DNA of 64,000 nucleotides from Kalaharituber pfeilii (Eukaryota; Ascomycota; Pezizomycetes; Pezizales; Pezizaceae), in the NCBI GenBank assembly GCA_015179045.1, contig WHUZ01000013.1:682001-746000 (forward strand). The letters run 5' to 3'. Positions within the stretch are counted from its first letter, which is position 1. The number at the start of each line of letters is the position of its first letter. Made by a program: the position numbers and the translations under genes. The notes under the pieces are model-generated. The model was given only the letters and a program-made list of their open reading frames with translations, searched no databases and was not told the DNA's origin. Below, piece by piece: positions 44,757 to 54,532 of the stretch.

Positions 44757-45740
44757 GCAAAGACACGGAGAGCCGACGAAAGAAATAGACTCCAGTTAAC
44801 TTATCGCCCCCTACAACGGTTAAATAACAGAACAGCAGTAGCTACACTCGCAGGCATCCCCAGGAATAAGGGACTAAGACAATGGAGACACCAAATAGGC
44901 CAATGTGACTCGCGGGAGTGCAGGTGGTGCGGCAAAGCCCTCGAGAACACCAACCACATATCAGTTTTCCCTTGCTATACCGGATCTGTAAAATCTGGCC
45001 TTTTTCGTCCGGTATAGCAAGGTTCCGCTATAGAATAAAATGCTTGGCAGAACAGAATAGGGATGGGCAGCAAAAATAATGTAATTGGGAACAACGACAG
45101 CCTAATTTTATTATGTAATGTTAAGTTTAGTAAGCATCTGAAGGTGAATGCAATGTGGGATAGCCAAGATTGGACGTATCAGTGTTAGTGTATCCGGTAT
45201 AGCAAATATTATTTGTATGGAGGCAGGGGGGTGGCAATTCCTGTCCGGTCCGGTATTCTTAGTGCGTCCGGTATAGCAAGAGGGTTTTGTATGGGAGCGG
45301 GATGTAGCAACCTGAGAGCATCCAGTATAGCAAGGTTTCCGGTACAACGAGGTCCGGTATAGCAAGGGAAAACCTGTACTCAACGACTGCGAAGTGTGGA
45401 GGCGAAAGTGGCCCGGGGGTGAGGCAGATCTGAGGGTCGTGCCAACCAGACTACAGATCTGAGGGCCCCACCAAAACCCGAAAAGGAAGGGGAAGGAGAC
45501 AAACTGGCGGAGCTACTGAAGTGGGCAGGGCGGGATTAGACAAGGGTTATTTTACACATAATAATTTTCGATAGGAAGAGACTTTTACCTTGTCATTTTT
45601 ATTTCCGTTTATTATCATGCACTATTTTCGATGGGGGAGAGACTTCTACATTTTTCATTTCACTTCCTTTCATGTACTTAACCTCGCCATAGCCCCCAGG
45701 GCGGCACGCGAGTAATGATAAAAAAAAAATAAAAAAAAAA
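44757..45740 (+). pseudogene. LINE family 1 3' end, interrupted by a MITE
   Basis: RRADERNRLQLTYRPLQRLN, GLRQWRHQIGQCDS and the knuckle ECRWCGKALENTNH-I are followed by the 416-bp MITE. Then LNDCEVWRRKWPGG resumes. Removing the insertion gives HILNDC, completing C-x2-C...H-x4-C. A stop, about 270 bp of UTR and the family 1 end follow (CTCGCCATAGCCCCCAGGGC, GCGAGTAATGAT, A-rich tail). This copy directly ties the zinc-knuckle ORF2 end to the family 1 tail. Confidence 0.8.
44961..45376. mobile_element. Pogo-type MITE (416 bp) with TA duplication
   Basis: The left end TCAGTTTTCCCTTGCTATAC and the right end read inversely, CAGGTTTTCCCTTGCTATAC, both continue CGGA. The flanks are TA at 44959-44960 and 45377-45378. 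Internally TCCGGTATAGCAA-type boxes recur about six times (for example 45010, 45191, 45271, 45352). CAG ends, TA duplications and no coding capacity fit a non-autonomous pogo/Tigger relative. Confidence 0.8.
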
Positions 45741-45854
45741 GTCCAATGTACCACAATGCTGACTTGCTTCTTTCTCTGAGTTTTCTCTATGCTGTGGCAG
45801 GGGAGCTGTCTGTGGTGGAAGGAAGGCTGGTGGAGCGAGAATCTGCTCGCATTG

Positions 45855-46304
45855 TTACTTCTTCTCCATCCAACCGTTGATTTCTTCCCTGACCAAACTG
45901 CTGGGTGGTAGGGGATGTGAGTGGACCTGGTGAGGGGGTGATGATGTGTCAGACTCTGCAATATTCTTCGCTTTCGTGTAAGCGCAGCTGTCTCTTAATT
46001 GAGAATTGGTTCTGGACCAAAGAACTCTTGGCCTTACGCTTCCGGCGGCCCGTCCAGAGCTCTCTGACGCCTCCGGAGAGGGTGGGGGTTCAGAGAAAGA
46101 GTTTGTCACTGTAAAGCTCATCAGAGCTGGTGATGTAGTCTCCAGGGTTGGTACTTCTGAGTATACGACGGCGACAGAATTTGGTGTCATGACCGCCGTT
46201 GGTGGTGGTGAATAGGGTATGGTCGTGGTGTGTTGTGATACCAGGAGGTTGAAAGCGAAACTTGGTGGTGGTTCAGCTGTAGGTGCGATCTCAGTGACCG
46301 ACAT
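45855..46304 (-). CDS. Pro/Ser/Thr-rich small protein, unknown
   Basis: 149 aa from a genuine ATG (MSVTEIAPTAEPPPSFAFN) to a stop, with no domain. The middle reads AVVYSEVPTLETTSPALMSF, the end VREEINGWMEKK. A TATA-like AAATATAG lies about 90 bp upstream. Composition is low-complexity, so it could be a single exon of a larger gene or a chance frame. Confidence 0.4.
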   Translation of the reverse strand: MSVTEIAPTAEPPPSFAFNLLVSQHTTTIPYSPPPTAVMTPNSVAVVYSEVPTLETTSPALMSFTVTNSFSEPPPSPEASESSGRAAGSVRPRVLWSRTNSQLRDSCAYTKAKNIAESDTSSPPHQVHSHPLPPSSLVREEINGWMEKK

Positions 46305-46386
46305 AACCTCGCTAAGCTGTATTTCGCCATTTCTCTACTTTGTTACCTCATTTCGCAGTCTTCCTGCACTTCTAGTGATAACATCC

Positions 46387-46394
46387 CTATATTT
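46387..46394 (-). promoter_or_regulatory. TATA-like element
   Basis: AAATATAG on the minus strand, 83-90 bp upstream of the ATG at 46304. Confidence 0.3.
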
Positions 46395-47193
46395 ATTCCT
46401 GCCAGCACTGCGCGAACTTGAGTACCCTCCATAAGGTTGCGGAATTTTCCCTCAACTTCCTCTGGTACAACAGACTCATATATTCCTCAATTTTTTAACG
46501 AGGCTCCGACGGCTGCATCTCCTCCCTCTGCACCTCTTTGCTCTCTTTGGTGGCATTCTCTTACTATACTAACTGGAGGTCTTTGTTTTGGGGACTTCTA
46601 TTGGCTCCTGGTTCGGGGCCAATGTGGTGGCAATGGGGTTGTGGTGGCAACGGGGTGACCAGCTGAAGATTCCTCAAAATGGATGACTTCCCATGGGCGC
46701 ACATTCAGACCCAGATTCCTAGTCCAAATTCTGCGCCAGACCCCGATTCCCATGACAACCACAAAATAAAATTCACAGATCCCCAGACTCTCAATTTTTG
46801 TCAGCACATGCGCTATTACAAAAGCAAGTACTTTATGCACCTATTATTGCAGGCAAAATTATCTACACCTATTGCTCACACAACTACAACCTTTTAGCAC
46901 TTCTGAATGGCGATAAAGACATTGCCAGGAAGTCCGACCTTGTGGATTTGCTGTAATGCTGCTCGAGTCAAATAAAATCACCTTCGTTATTGCCGCTTAA
47001 TTTGAATATCAACTAGACTTGAGCAAGTAATTAATAAAAAGAGCCCCTTCCAACTCACCATCTGGATGAGTGGAGATATTTCGGAGTAGACGTGTTCTCG
47101 TGTCCAGACTCTGGGTAGACGTGTATTTCTGTGTAGATTTAAGCGGGATGACATATTTATTTTTTTGGTGTTGCCTGAGGCTAGATATGCAAA
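46395..47193. other. No gene supported; short repeats
   Basis: A direct repeat GTGGTGGCAAYGGGGT occurs twice at about 46624-46657. A 30-bp segment at 46680-46709 (GGATGACTTCCCATGGGCGC...) recurs inverted at 47363-47392 within the next frame. Confidence 0.4.
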
Positions 47194-47574
47194 TTACAAG
47201 ATATGCAGTTTGAATTCTAGGTTGCAAAACCTCTTTAGTTCGTCTGGGAAAAATGTCTGTGAACCTGAAAGCTCACACAGGGGGAGATGGGGGGTCTGCC
47301 AGACTTGACAATCTGGACGGAGGGTTGAAAACTTTTCTCGGCGATCGAGCACTGTGAATCTCTGAATCTGCGCCCACGGGAAGTCATCCAATTTCACCCG
47401 AAGCGCAAACCCGACAATCTGGGTATTTGGGAGTAAAAGTTGGATCAAAAAAGTCTCAGCTCGCTGAGTACTTTCAATCCATGTAGGTTTCCCACGCGGG
47501 GGCGTTGTGGTTGCGGGGTCGCTTCCAAGCGCTAGTTCTGCCGAGGTGGTTGTTGCTGTGTAACAAGCTGACAT
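47194..47574 (-). CDS. Possible small protein with DDFPWAxIQ motif
   Basis: 126 aa from an ATG (MSACYTATTTSAELALGSDP) to a stop. It contains FLIQLLLPNTQIVGFALRVK, LDDFPWAQIQRFTVLDRRE and FPDELKRFCNLEFKL, which read like folded protein. The segment encoding DDFPWAQIQ recurs inverted at 46680-46709 (DDFPWAHIQ), so one may be a fragment of a duplicated gene. No family recognised. Confidence 0.35.
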   Translation of the reverse strand: MSACYTATTTSAELALGSDPATTTPPRGKPTWIESTQRAETFLIQLLLPNTQIVGFALRVKLDDFPWAQIQRFTVLDRREKFSTLRPDCQVWQTPHLPLCELSGSQTFFPDELKRFCNLEFKLHIL

Positions 47575-50239
47575 GTAAGATAGCTCAGCAGTATTTACAA
47601 TGCTGCTGTCAAAATTCCTTTTTTTGTTTCCTCACCACTTTCTGTGTGGCTATATTCATATGGTGCGGGCAGCACTTTCTGGTACACTCTGCGTGAGGTA
47701 ACATTACAGTACAATGGATTAAAATGAGGGTAAGGGGCGACACTTATGGGCATCCTAGTAAGGCGTCAAGAGGAATTGTCGATAAAAATGTGGTATTTGT
47801 GTACATAAATCACCACTGTCGCCGCAGTCCTATTATTCTTCCCGACTGTTCTGCGTTTCACAAGTAGAAGAGTCATGCAGCAACAGAGGGTTGAGCCTAC
47901 TTGTCCTTTAATTCCCTTCTCATACCTCCGCCCCCCATTACATACTCTAAAACCATACACGAAAAAGTCAGCCATGGCTTAACGGCCAATTCGAAACAAT
48001 GATACGGTGCAAATTTAAAACATTGACAAAAAGACTCGGGGCATTGGAGGCGCAGTGAAGGGGGCAGTCACATATGAAATTACAGCAGGTATAATATATA
48101 TTGTATACACAATTGTGAATCTCATATCACAGCCACGAAATTAAAAAGGATTTGTTCCTTCATAGAGCTTCAGAGCATACTGTAACTAACAGGTAAAATG
48201 GCAATGAATAGAACGATAAAAGTATTGCATCATACCAACCTGGAGGAAGCGATAGCAGTTTAGCTTAGCTCTAGAGGTAGTCAGCGTCTGGTTACGAAAC
48301 TACTCTAGAGGGTAAGTAACCCGAGGATTGAGAGAGGACAAAGATAGGATTCTGTGGCTGAGTCATCAATACATGTGCGGCAAAGCCTGTCGAACTTATA
48401 GAGCGACAAAGTATTCACGTGCACCCCCCTAGGCTCCTGTTGCCATACAGAAAGTGGAGTCAAAAACTGGCTGAAAACTCCGCCAGACTTTTTGCATGGC
48501 AATGCTATATAAACTTTAAACAAGCACAAAAATATGACAGAACTAACATACAGAAAGATTAAAAGAGGTACTAATACTCATTTCCCACTCCCGTGGCCCG
48601 CCTGATATCACTCCTACACCCCGTGCCTGCATCGTACTCTACTCTGGTAACCAAATCCCGTGATCTTACTTTCGAAATTCCTCCGAGTCATCAAGGTTGA
48701 TGGTCTTCCACTTCGCTCTTGAATATGATTTCACTCATTTTACCTTTTTTAGCAAAAGTCTGGTAGCGAAATATACACTTCCATATGGCATGCGCAGTGT
48801 CTTGGTTTTAGCGTGACTTATTTATGAGCGTTACGATCATTGCCGAAGTGCATGTACCTTTCGGTTTCCTCTTGTTTTTATTAAGTATCACGGTTTTTCG
48901 GAGCCGGAGTATTAATGTACATAAATATATGTTTATTGCAACCAAAACCCCGCTCAACACAGATAATTGAATCCATGCAGTCACTTTTTTTATTGGAAGG
49001 TCTCGAACCTATGAAATCGGCTGTTTTCTGTACTCTACTATTCAAGTATATACCTAAGCAGGCAGCCACACGTGAGCACGTTGGCATTGCATAACACATG
49101 CACCCACCAAACACACTAGAGCACTGTGGTAACTCTTTCATAAAAATTCCAAGTGACACCAACACAACTACGTTGCCAATAACTGCCACTATATTACACC
49201 CGTACCATAACTATTTACGAGAGTTTCATTTTTAATTTTGCTTTATCATTCCAAGCAAAACCAGAGCAAGTGGCATGTTGTATGTGAGCATCTACATTGA
49301 AAATCTAGATCGTTTCATACTTAACCTGAAAGATGCATGATACAAAAAAACTATACGCTGTAACCTGAAACGAAACCACGCTCCCACAATGTATTATGAA
49401 GATGTACCCCCTGCAGCATATGGAATCTATGGCATCCTTTCCCCCATCGTTGTGGCTGCGACCTGCTGCCTCCATCCACCGCACATCATTCCCATGCATG
49501 CGTCTCAAGCCCACCAATGATGCAATACTGTAAATAGAAAGTAACTCTCCAGGAACATCACTGTCCCTTCAATCTTAAAGACTCAGAGAAACTACAATAT
49601 AGTTTGGCATTCACTCTCGGTCTCCTGTTCCTCGCCATCTGTACGTTTCCGTCATGGAGGACAAAAGTAAACATCAAACTACAACACTGCAGAGAATCTA
49701 TGCAACCCTTGGCTCATATTCATACTCAGTCTCAACCTCAGGCCACACACTCCAGTTCATCTATTCATGTTAGCAACATCGGCACTTGCATCTCGTGCTA
49801 CCTCCGCTAGCTGTTATTTACCAGCATCCATCACTATAACCCACTCATTTTCCATACCTAGGTCTCTAGGCCCGAGCTCCTAGGTACTCTCTAGCAGCTG
49901 AAAATGAACTTAGATACCCCTTCGTAATCGCTCTATAAATGGCGCCTCAAGCCCCGCCCACTTCGTTTCCTATTGTTCTGTTTCGGTAATTATAGTCACT
50001 GAGTACGAGAGAGCCTACAGACACTTGATCTCCAGAGCTTGAGAGCTAAGAGGGCATCCTGGTCGACAAGAGATTGCCAGCGACCCCTAAAAAGAAACCG
50101 GCCGCGTGGGTTTGAATTGAAGGAGGAAATAATCTGAGGGTCAAGAACGGCGCAGAGCAGGTTCAGCCGAGGGTTGTTGTTCCAGACCATAATCGTCAAG
50201 TTCAGCCAGCTGAGGGTAGAACCCGCCTACCTCATAAGT
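47575..50239. other. AT-rich gene-poor region, nothing supported
   Basis: No coherent frame, repeat boundary or RNA gene was recognised over about 2.7 kb. Confidence 0.35.
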
Positions 50240-50247
50240 TCGAATAG

Positions 50248-50250
<3 letters not shown>

Positions 50251-50283
<33 letters not shown>

Positions 50284-50296
50284 CACGTAACCCCGC
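50251..50296 (-). mobile_element. Smallest family 2 insertion: 13 bp of element plus poly(T)
   Basis: 33 T's then CACGTAACCCCGC, the last 13 bp of the family 2 end on the minus strand. Perfect duplications TCGAATAGAGG lie at 50240-50250 and 50297-50307, or 13 bp if two of the T's are counted. Confidence 0.9.
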
Positions 50297-50309
50297 TCGA
50301 ATAGAGGTT

Positions 50310-50914
50310 GAGGTGAAGAACATTATCATTCCGACCCAGAAACCATAGCCGACAACCGCCCTCTACACATACTCATCCACGGTTCCCCCTCTCATCTTGG
50401 GTTTAATGCCCTTCCAACTAACTCGGCTCCTCCACTCCTTCAACTTCTGTTTCCCTTCCTGTGGCCTCTCTCGATGTGGCACTGTAGTCCGATACTCTTC
50501 TGACCCATGCATTCGCGCCCGTCAAGAACGCACTGTGCACCGCTCTAGTACATACAGGTCTTATAAGGAGAGGTGTAAAGCGTATCTACAACGATGCAGG
50601 AAGGAGAGGAAGAGGAGAAGGAATGCAAAGCTCGTGGAGGAGCTAAGAAGGGGGCCGAGTGGGCAAGGGAGGTGCTGGTAAGCGCTGGTACGAGTTTGAT
50701 ATTGATTAACAAGGTTCTGATGGTGGGTCCAGGTGAAGCAGGAAGAGGAAATGTAGAGGGTGCTTTTTTGGCGGGAAGATCATTACCCGTATAAAAGTAT
50801 GCAGCCCTGCTGGACTTGACAAGGTAGTCGCATCCCGTGACAAGGCGTGACTAACGTGCGTGAATAGGAACTACGTACGAACCCCGTTCGTCCTCTCTCC
50901 CTAAGCGGTAGTTT
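50310..50914. other. No gene supported
   Basis: A short basic frame near 50500-50680 (CKAYLQRCRKERKRRRNAKL) may be chance or retroelement-derived. Confidence 0.25.
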
Positions 50915-50920
50915 GATTCG

Positions 50921-50926
<6 letters not shown>

Positions 50927-50956
<30 letters not shown>

Positions 50957-51174
50957 CATTACTCGCGTGCCGCCTCTATAGGCTATGGCGAGATTAGTTA
51001 CATAGGAGATAATGGAAAGCCCCCCCCTGTCCCCTGCCACCTATATGAAGTAAGAGGTACATGAAAAGGAAAAGGCCTTGAAATGAATAGTGTAAGTCCC
51101 CAGTGTCTATTCCTGTTCTGCCCACTCGAGCATGTCTGCTAACGGATCCCCCCCGTCTTCTCGTTTCTCAGGAG
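50927..51174 (-). mobile_element. LINE family 1 insertion, 248 bp
   Basis: Poly(T), then AATATCATTACTCGCGTGCC and GCCTCTATAGGCTATGGCGA. Perfect 12-bp duplications GATTCGAGACTT lie at 50915-50926 and 51175-51186. The hairpin stem is GCCT...AGGC, a paired change from GCCC...GGGC. It is inserted into a family 2 element. Confidence 0.9.
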
Positions 51175-51186
51175 GATTCGAGACTT

Positions 51187-51712
51187 CCCCTCCCCCCCTC
51201 AGCCTCATGACGCCCCAAAAACTTCCACTACCACCTCCACGAACTCACTGCAGGCCACCTCCTCAGCTCCTCCCGCGACGGTCCTTGCCGCATTCGCCAC
51301 CCTTCCACCCAGGGGCCAGCCGCCCACCCCCTCCATAGCAGGAAAGTCTGCTGCACGATGCCTTCTGTCCCTCGTCTCTCTCCTCGCCCGCTGCCGAATC
51401 CCCTCCTCTGTCACAAACTCTTCCTGGTATGGCAGGCAGGCCCGTCTCTTGACTGCGCATACACCTTCTCGTTCCTCTCTGTGTGGGGTGGAGAAAGGTG
51501 AGAAGGGGAAGGACGTCGGCGTGCTGGAGCAATTCTTCAGTGCGTGAGAAAGGAGGAGGGAGAGAGGTAGTGAAAACGACGTCGTGTACAGTACATAACA
51601 TTGCGTTTTGTATATCAGGCTCTCTCCAGACCATAAGGAACGCGGTCCAGGGACCTTGCCATAGCGAATAGTGATTATGTGATCAAAAGGGGAAAAAAAA
51701 AAAAAAAAAAGG
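51187..51712 (+). mobile_element. Retroelement family 2: ORF end, 3' UTR and tail
   Basis: An open frame of about 110 codons (ATVLAAFATLPPRGQ, ARCLLSLVSLLARCRIPSSV) ends GEKGKDVGVLEQFFSA with a stop at 51545-51547. Compare GEVVDVLEEFF at 19160-19190. The family 2 end (CCTTGCCATAGCGAATAG, TTATGTGATC) and an A-rich tail follow. Confidence 0.5.
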
Positions 51713-52027
51713 AAAAAGAAAAGGAAAAACGAGAAAAGTTCTCTCTGTGCCCCTATGCCCCTTAACCCATACTACCCCTAGCTCTAAACTTCCCCTGTCC
51801 GGCTGTCCCTTATGGCCATAGGCCACATTCGATTTGTTGTTTTCTTGAAAGCGATGATGCAGATAGTGTAGAGCTGCTACCGCAATGTCTAGCCTTATAC
51901 GAATTGAAAGTTTTTGTCCTACCTCCTACAATTGTGTTGCCAGGCTACGCCATGGCTGTCCACTTCGCGTAGTCCCTCCTAGAATGTCAAGCAATGTTCT
52001 GTACACGCCGTCTATCACACATTCTAC

Positions 52028-52081
52028 CACGTCATAGCCCATAGGGCGGCATTCGAGTAATGATAAGAAAAAAAAGAAAAA
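52028..52081 (+). mobile_element. Minimal LINE family 1 insertion, 54 bp
   Basis: CACGTCATAGCCCATAGGGC, GGCATTCGAGTAATGATAAG and A-rich tail, between TATCACACATTCTAC (52013-52027) and TATTACACATTCTAC (52082-52096), a 15-bp duplication with one mismatch. Confidence 0.9.
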
Positions 52082-52096
52082 TATTACACATTCTAC

Positions 52097-53924
52097 GTAG
52101 CCCCTTAGAAATCTATTCCTAAAACGCACGGCCGCAGGTTCCACATAGTTTCAAGAGGCACCCTTTGAACATAAGAGCATACATGAAACAATAACTACCT
52201 TTGACCCACGTCGTGTTCTCCTTGAGAGCCTAGCTTTGATGAGCAAAGTTGCTTCCAGAGCATCGATATCAAGTCTAGTTCAGAGCACCATCAACCACGC
52301 TCGTGATGTATTCCATGCTCCACTGAAAAGGAAATCGGACATGGTATGGGGAAGTGCGTAAGTGTACGTTGTAATCAGTTTCTCTTCAATGCTTCTTGGA
52401 TATTCTACGGCCTGAGTTTGGGGATAATCCTACCAATGTTAGATCACCCTCAAAAAGCGTGATTCTGAGCGGAGGTTCCTCTGTCCAGTCCCCACGACAT
52501 CCCTATGAGTTAGCCCAAAACGACACGATTTGAGATCTACTCAATTATAGTTTACGGCCGTCGTGTACAGCGCCCTTCAAGTCAGCAAGCATGAACACTG
52601 CAACGATTATCATGTGAATCAAGCCTGCTGGCCGGCCACTGAAAGGAGACTTGACATGTCATTTTGACCTACGAGAATAGATATAAAGACAGAGGGAATT
52701 ATCCCAGGAAAGTGCAAAAGATTGGCAACATCACTGCAACTGACTCAAGGCCAAACAGCTCAAGCTCAACGCCTGAAAAAGAGATTTAGCTTTCTCACGA
52801 CGTCAGTCGTATTGGAAACGCCGACGAATACCGTGCGAGTACTGATACTCCACCTGCTCAACATGCACAGCATTTGAGCTACCCAACAAGAGTGGACAGA
52901 CTGTACCACGCAGCATGTGCTTCTTTGGCGCTGAAAAGCCCCGTTGGCCGAGCCTCAAGGCGAACAAATGCAGAGTCAAAACCAAGCAAGGACTCCAGAT
53001 ATTTCGTTGACGTAATCTTGCTAGTAAGATTCATGGCCCTTTTCCCATAGTATTCAAGGGAAAAGAAGAAATCATGGAGTAACGTTGAAGGAAACGTTGG
53101 CAGAACTACCGAAACATGAGGCACGTGAAGAAGCTCTAAACCAATAAGTGGTCCACTCCCACAGAGCAATGCGCATTATGCCCCTCTGAAGGAATGGAAA
53201 AAGTGAATCATCGATAAACCCGTGTGCGAGGAATTATCTCGTGCCCTTTCCCTGCTTCTGTTTGGGTAATAGAGAGAAGATATTTAGAATCACGTGGTCA
53301 CTGGATAAAAGGGAATCTAATTATGAAACAAGTAGTAACGAGAACGGCAAATTAAGTTAGTCATTGGATTTTGTAATATAAACGTGGAATTTGCCACTTG
53401 CTATCGACCATCATGAAGATGAGTTAGTCTCTTACTGCCAGGCATGATGAAGCTTTGAATCATCGGGTGCTAATGCTTTAATATGTTTACCGTGCATAAT
53501 GACTCAGCACCTTCATTTAAAAGTTGGAAGAATCAAGTAGCTTTCAAAGACATACCAAGTCTCAGGGAAGTTACTAGAACTGCAATCCAGGTATGAATGC
53601 GACGTGGTTTCAGTGTTCGAATCCTGGGACTGTTCCTGTAGAGATGCTAAGGAAACAAGCTTTCGGCTATCCATGTACTTATGTACTCTAGCCAGATGAT
53701 GTATGAACTGTTCTGGTGGCTGCTGGCAGTACGAGTCATTAGGCCATATATAGAGCGTAACATCGGCATGGGAGTGCCGAGACAGATATGAGAAGATTGC
53801 TATCAATCGAAATTTTTGTCATCGTCGAATGCGTCGGACAAAGCTAGAGATGCAATTAGTTGAACAAGAAACAGCTGTGCAACTCAAGTGTGAACGTCAG
53901 AAACCATGAGGGCCGCGACCGTAT
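52097..53924. other. Gene-poor region, nothing supported
   Basis: Minus-strand frames near 52879-53169 and 53513-53806 have no motif or support. Confidence 0.3.
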
Positions 53925-53933
53925 TATATATAA
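53925..53933 (+). promoter_or_regulatory. TATA box
   Basis: TATATAATA 165 bp upstream of the ATG at 54098. Confidence 0.4.
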
Positions 53934-54097
53934 TAAGGGGCAATCCAGGTCCCCCTCGTAGGATACTGACAACTTGAAGCAAGGAATTCCGAAACCATCC
54001 TCCCGTCGTTAGCTGAACTGATAGGGTACTAGAAGCCAAAATCACCAATTCTTTAAACCATCCCAGTCTACTCCAGACTTGACACTAACCGGGCAAC

Positions 54098-54406
54098 ATG
54101 TGTCTTCTCTCTATTGAATCTTCGAAGTCTAAGGACTCCGCTCCTGAAGTCCATCCACGCCCTGCAAAGCACAAGCAGTCGAAGCGTCCCAAATCACCGA
54201 CAGGGGACCATCTCGTCATCCCACTAAATAGTGCCCGAGACCGCCAAAGAGAAGCAAAAGTGCGCATACAAGAGCGGCTAGACCGGGCTCGCGAAACTGC
54301 CCGCAGGGCAGGTGAAATATCTCTAAACGAGATGGTCAATGGAGATCCTAACTCTCCAACAAGGAGGATTGGTGGTTCAGTTCAGCAGATGTATGGTCCG
54401 AAGTAA
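54098..54406 (+). CDS. Small basic protein with a charged helix, unknown
   Basis: 102 aa, MCLLSIESSKSKDSAPEVHP to QQMYGPK. A basic disordered N-part (KHKQSKRPKSPTGDH) leads into SARDRQREAKVRIQERLDRA and RETARRAGEISLNEMV, a strongly charged single-helix or coiled-coil region. The TATA box at 53925 and clean ATG support a real gene. No family recognised. Confidence 0.55.
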   Translation: MCLLSIESSKSKDSAPEVHPRPAKHKQSKRPKSPTGDHLVIPLNSARDRQREAKVRIQERLDRARETARRAGEISLNEMVNGDPNSPTRRIGGSVQQMYGPK

Positions 54407-54473
54407 GATGTGACACAGATTCCTAGGCCCTGGCCCGTCAGGCAACCTGTCAGGAGAGTCGATTGATGTGATG

Positions 54474-54532
54474 TTGAGGGGTGGAGGATGGAGGGTGGAG
54501 GATGGAGGATGGAGGGTGCAGGGTGGAGGGGA
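54474..54532. repeat. G-rich minisatellite
   Basis: Repeats of GGAGGATGGAGGGT-type units, 7 and 14 bp, about six to eight units, 70 bp after the stop at 54406. Confidence 0.8.
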
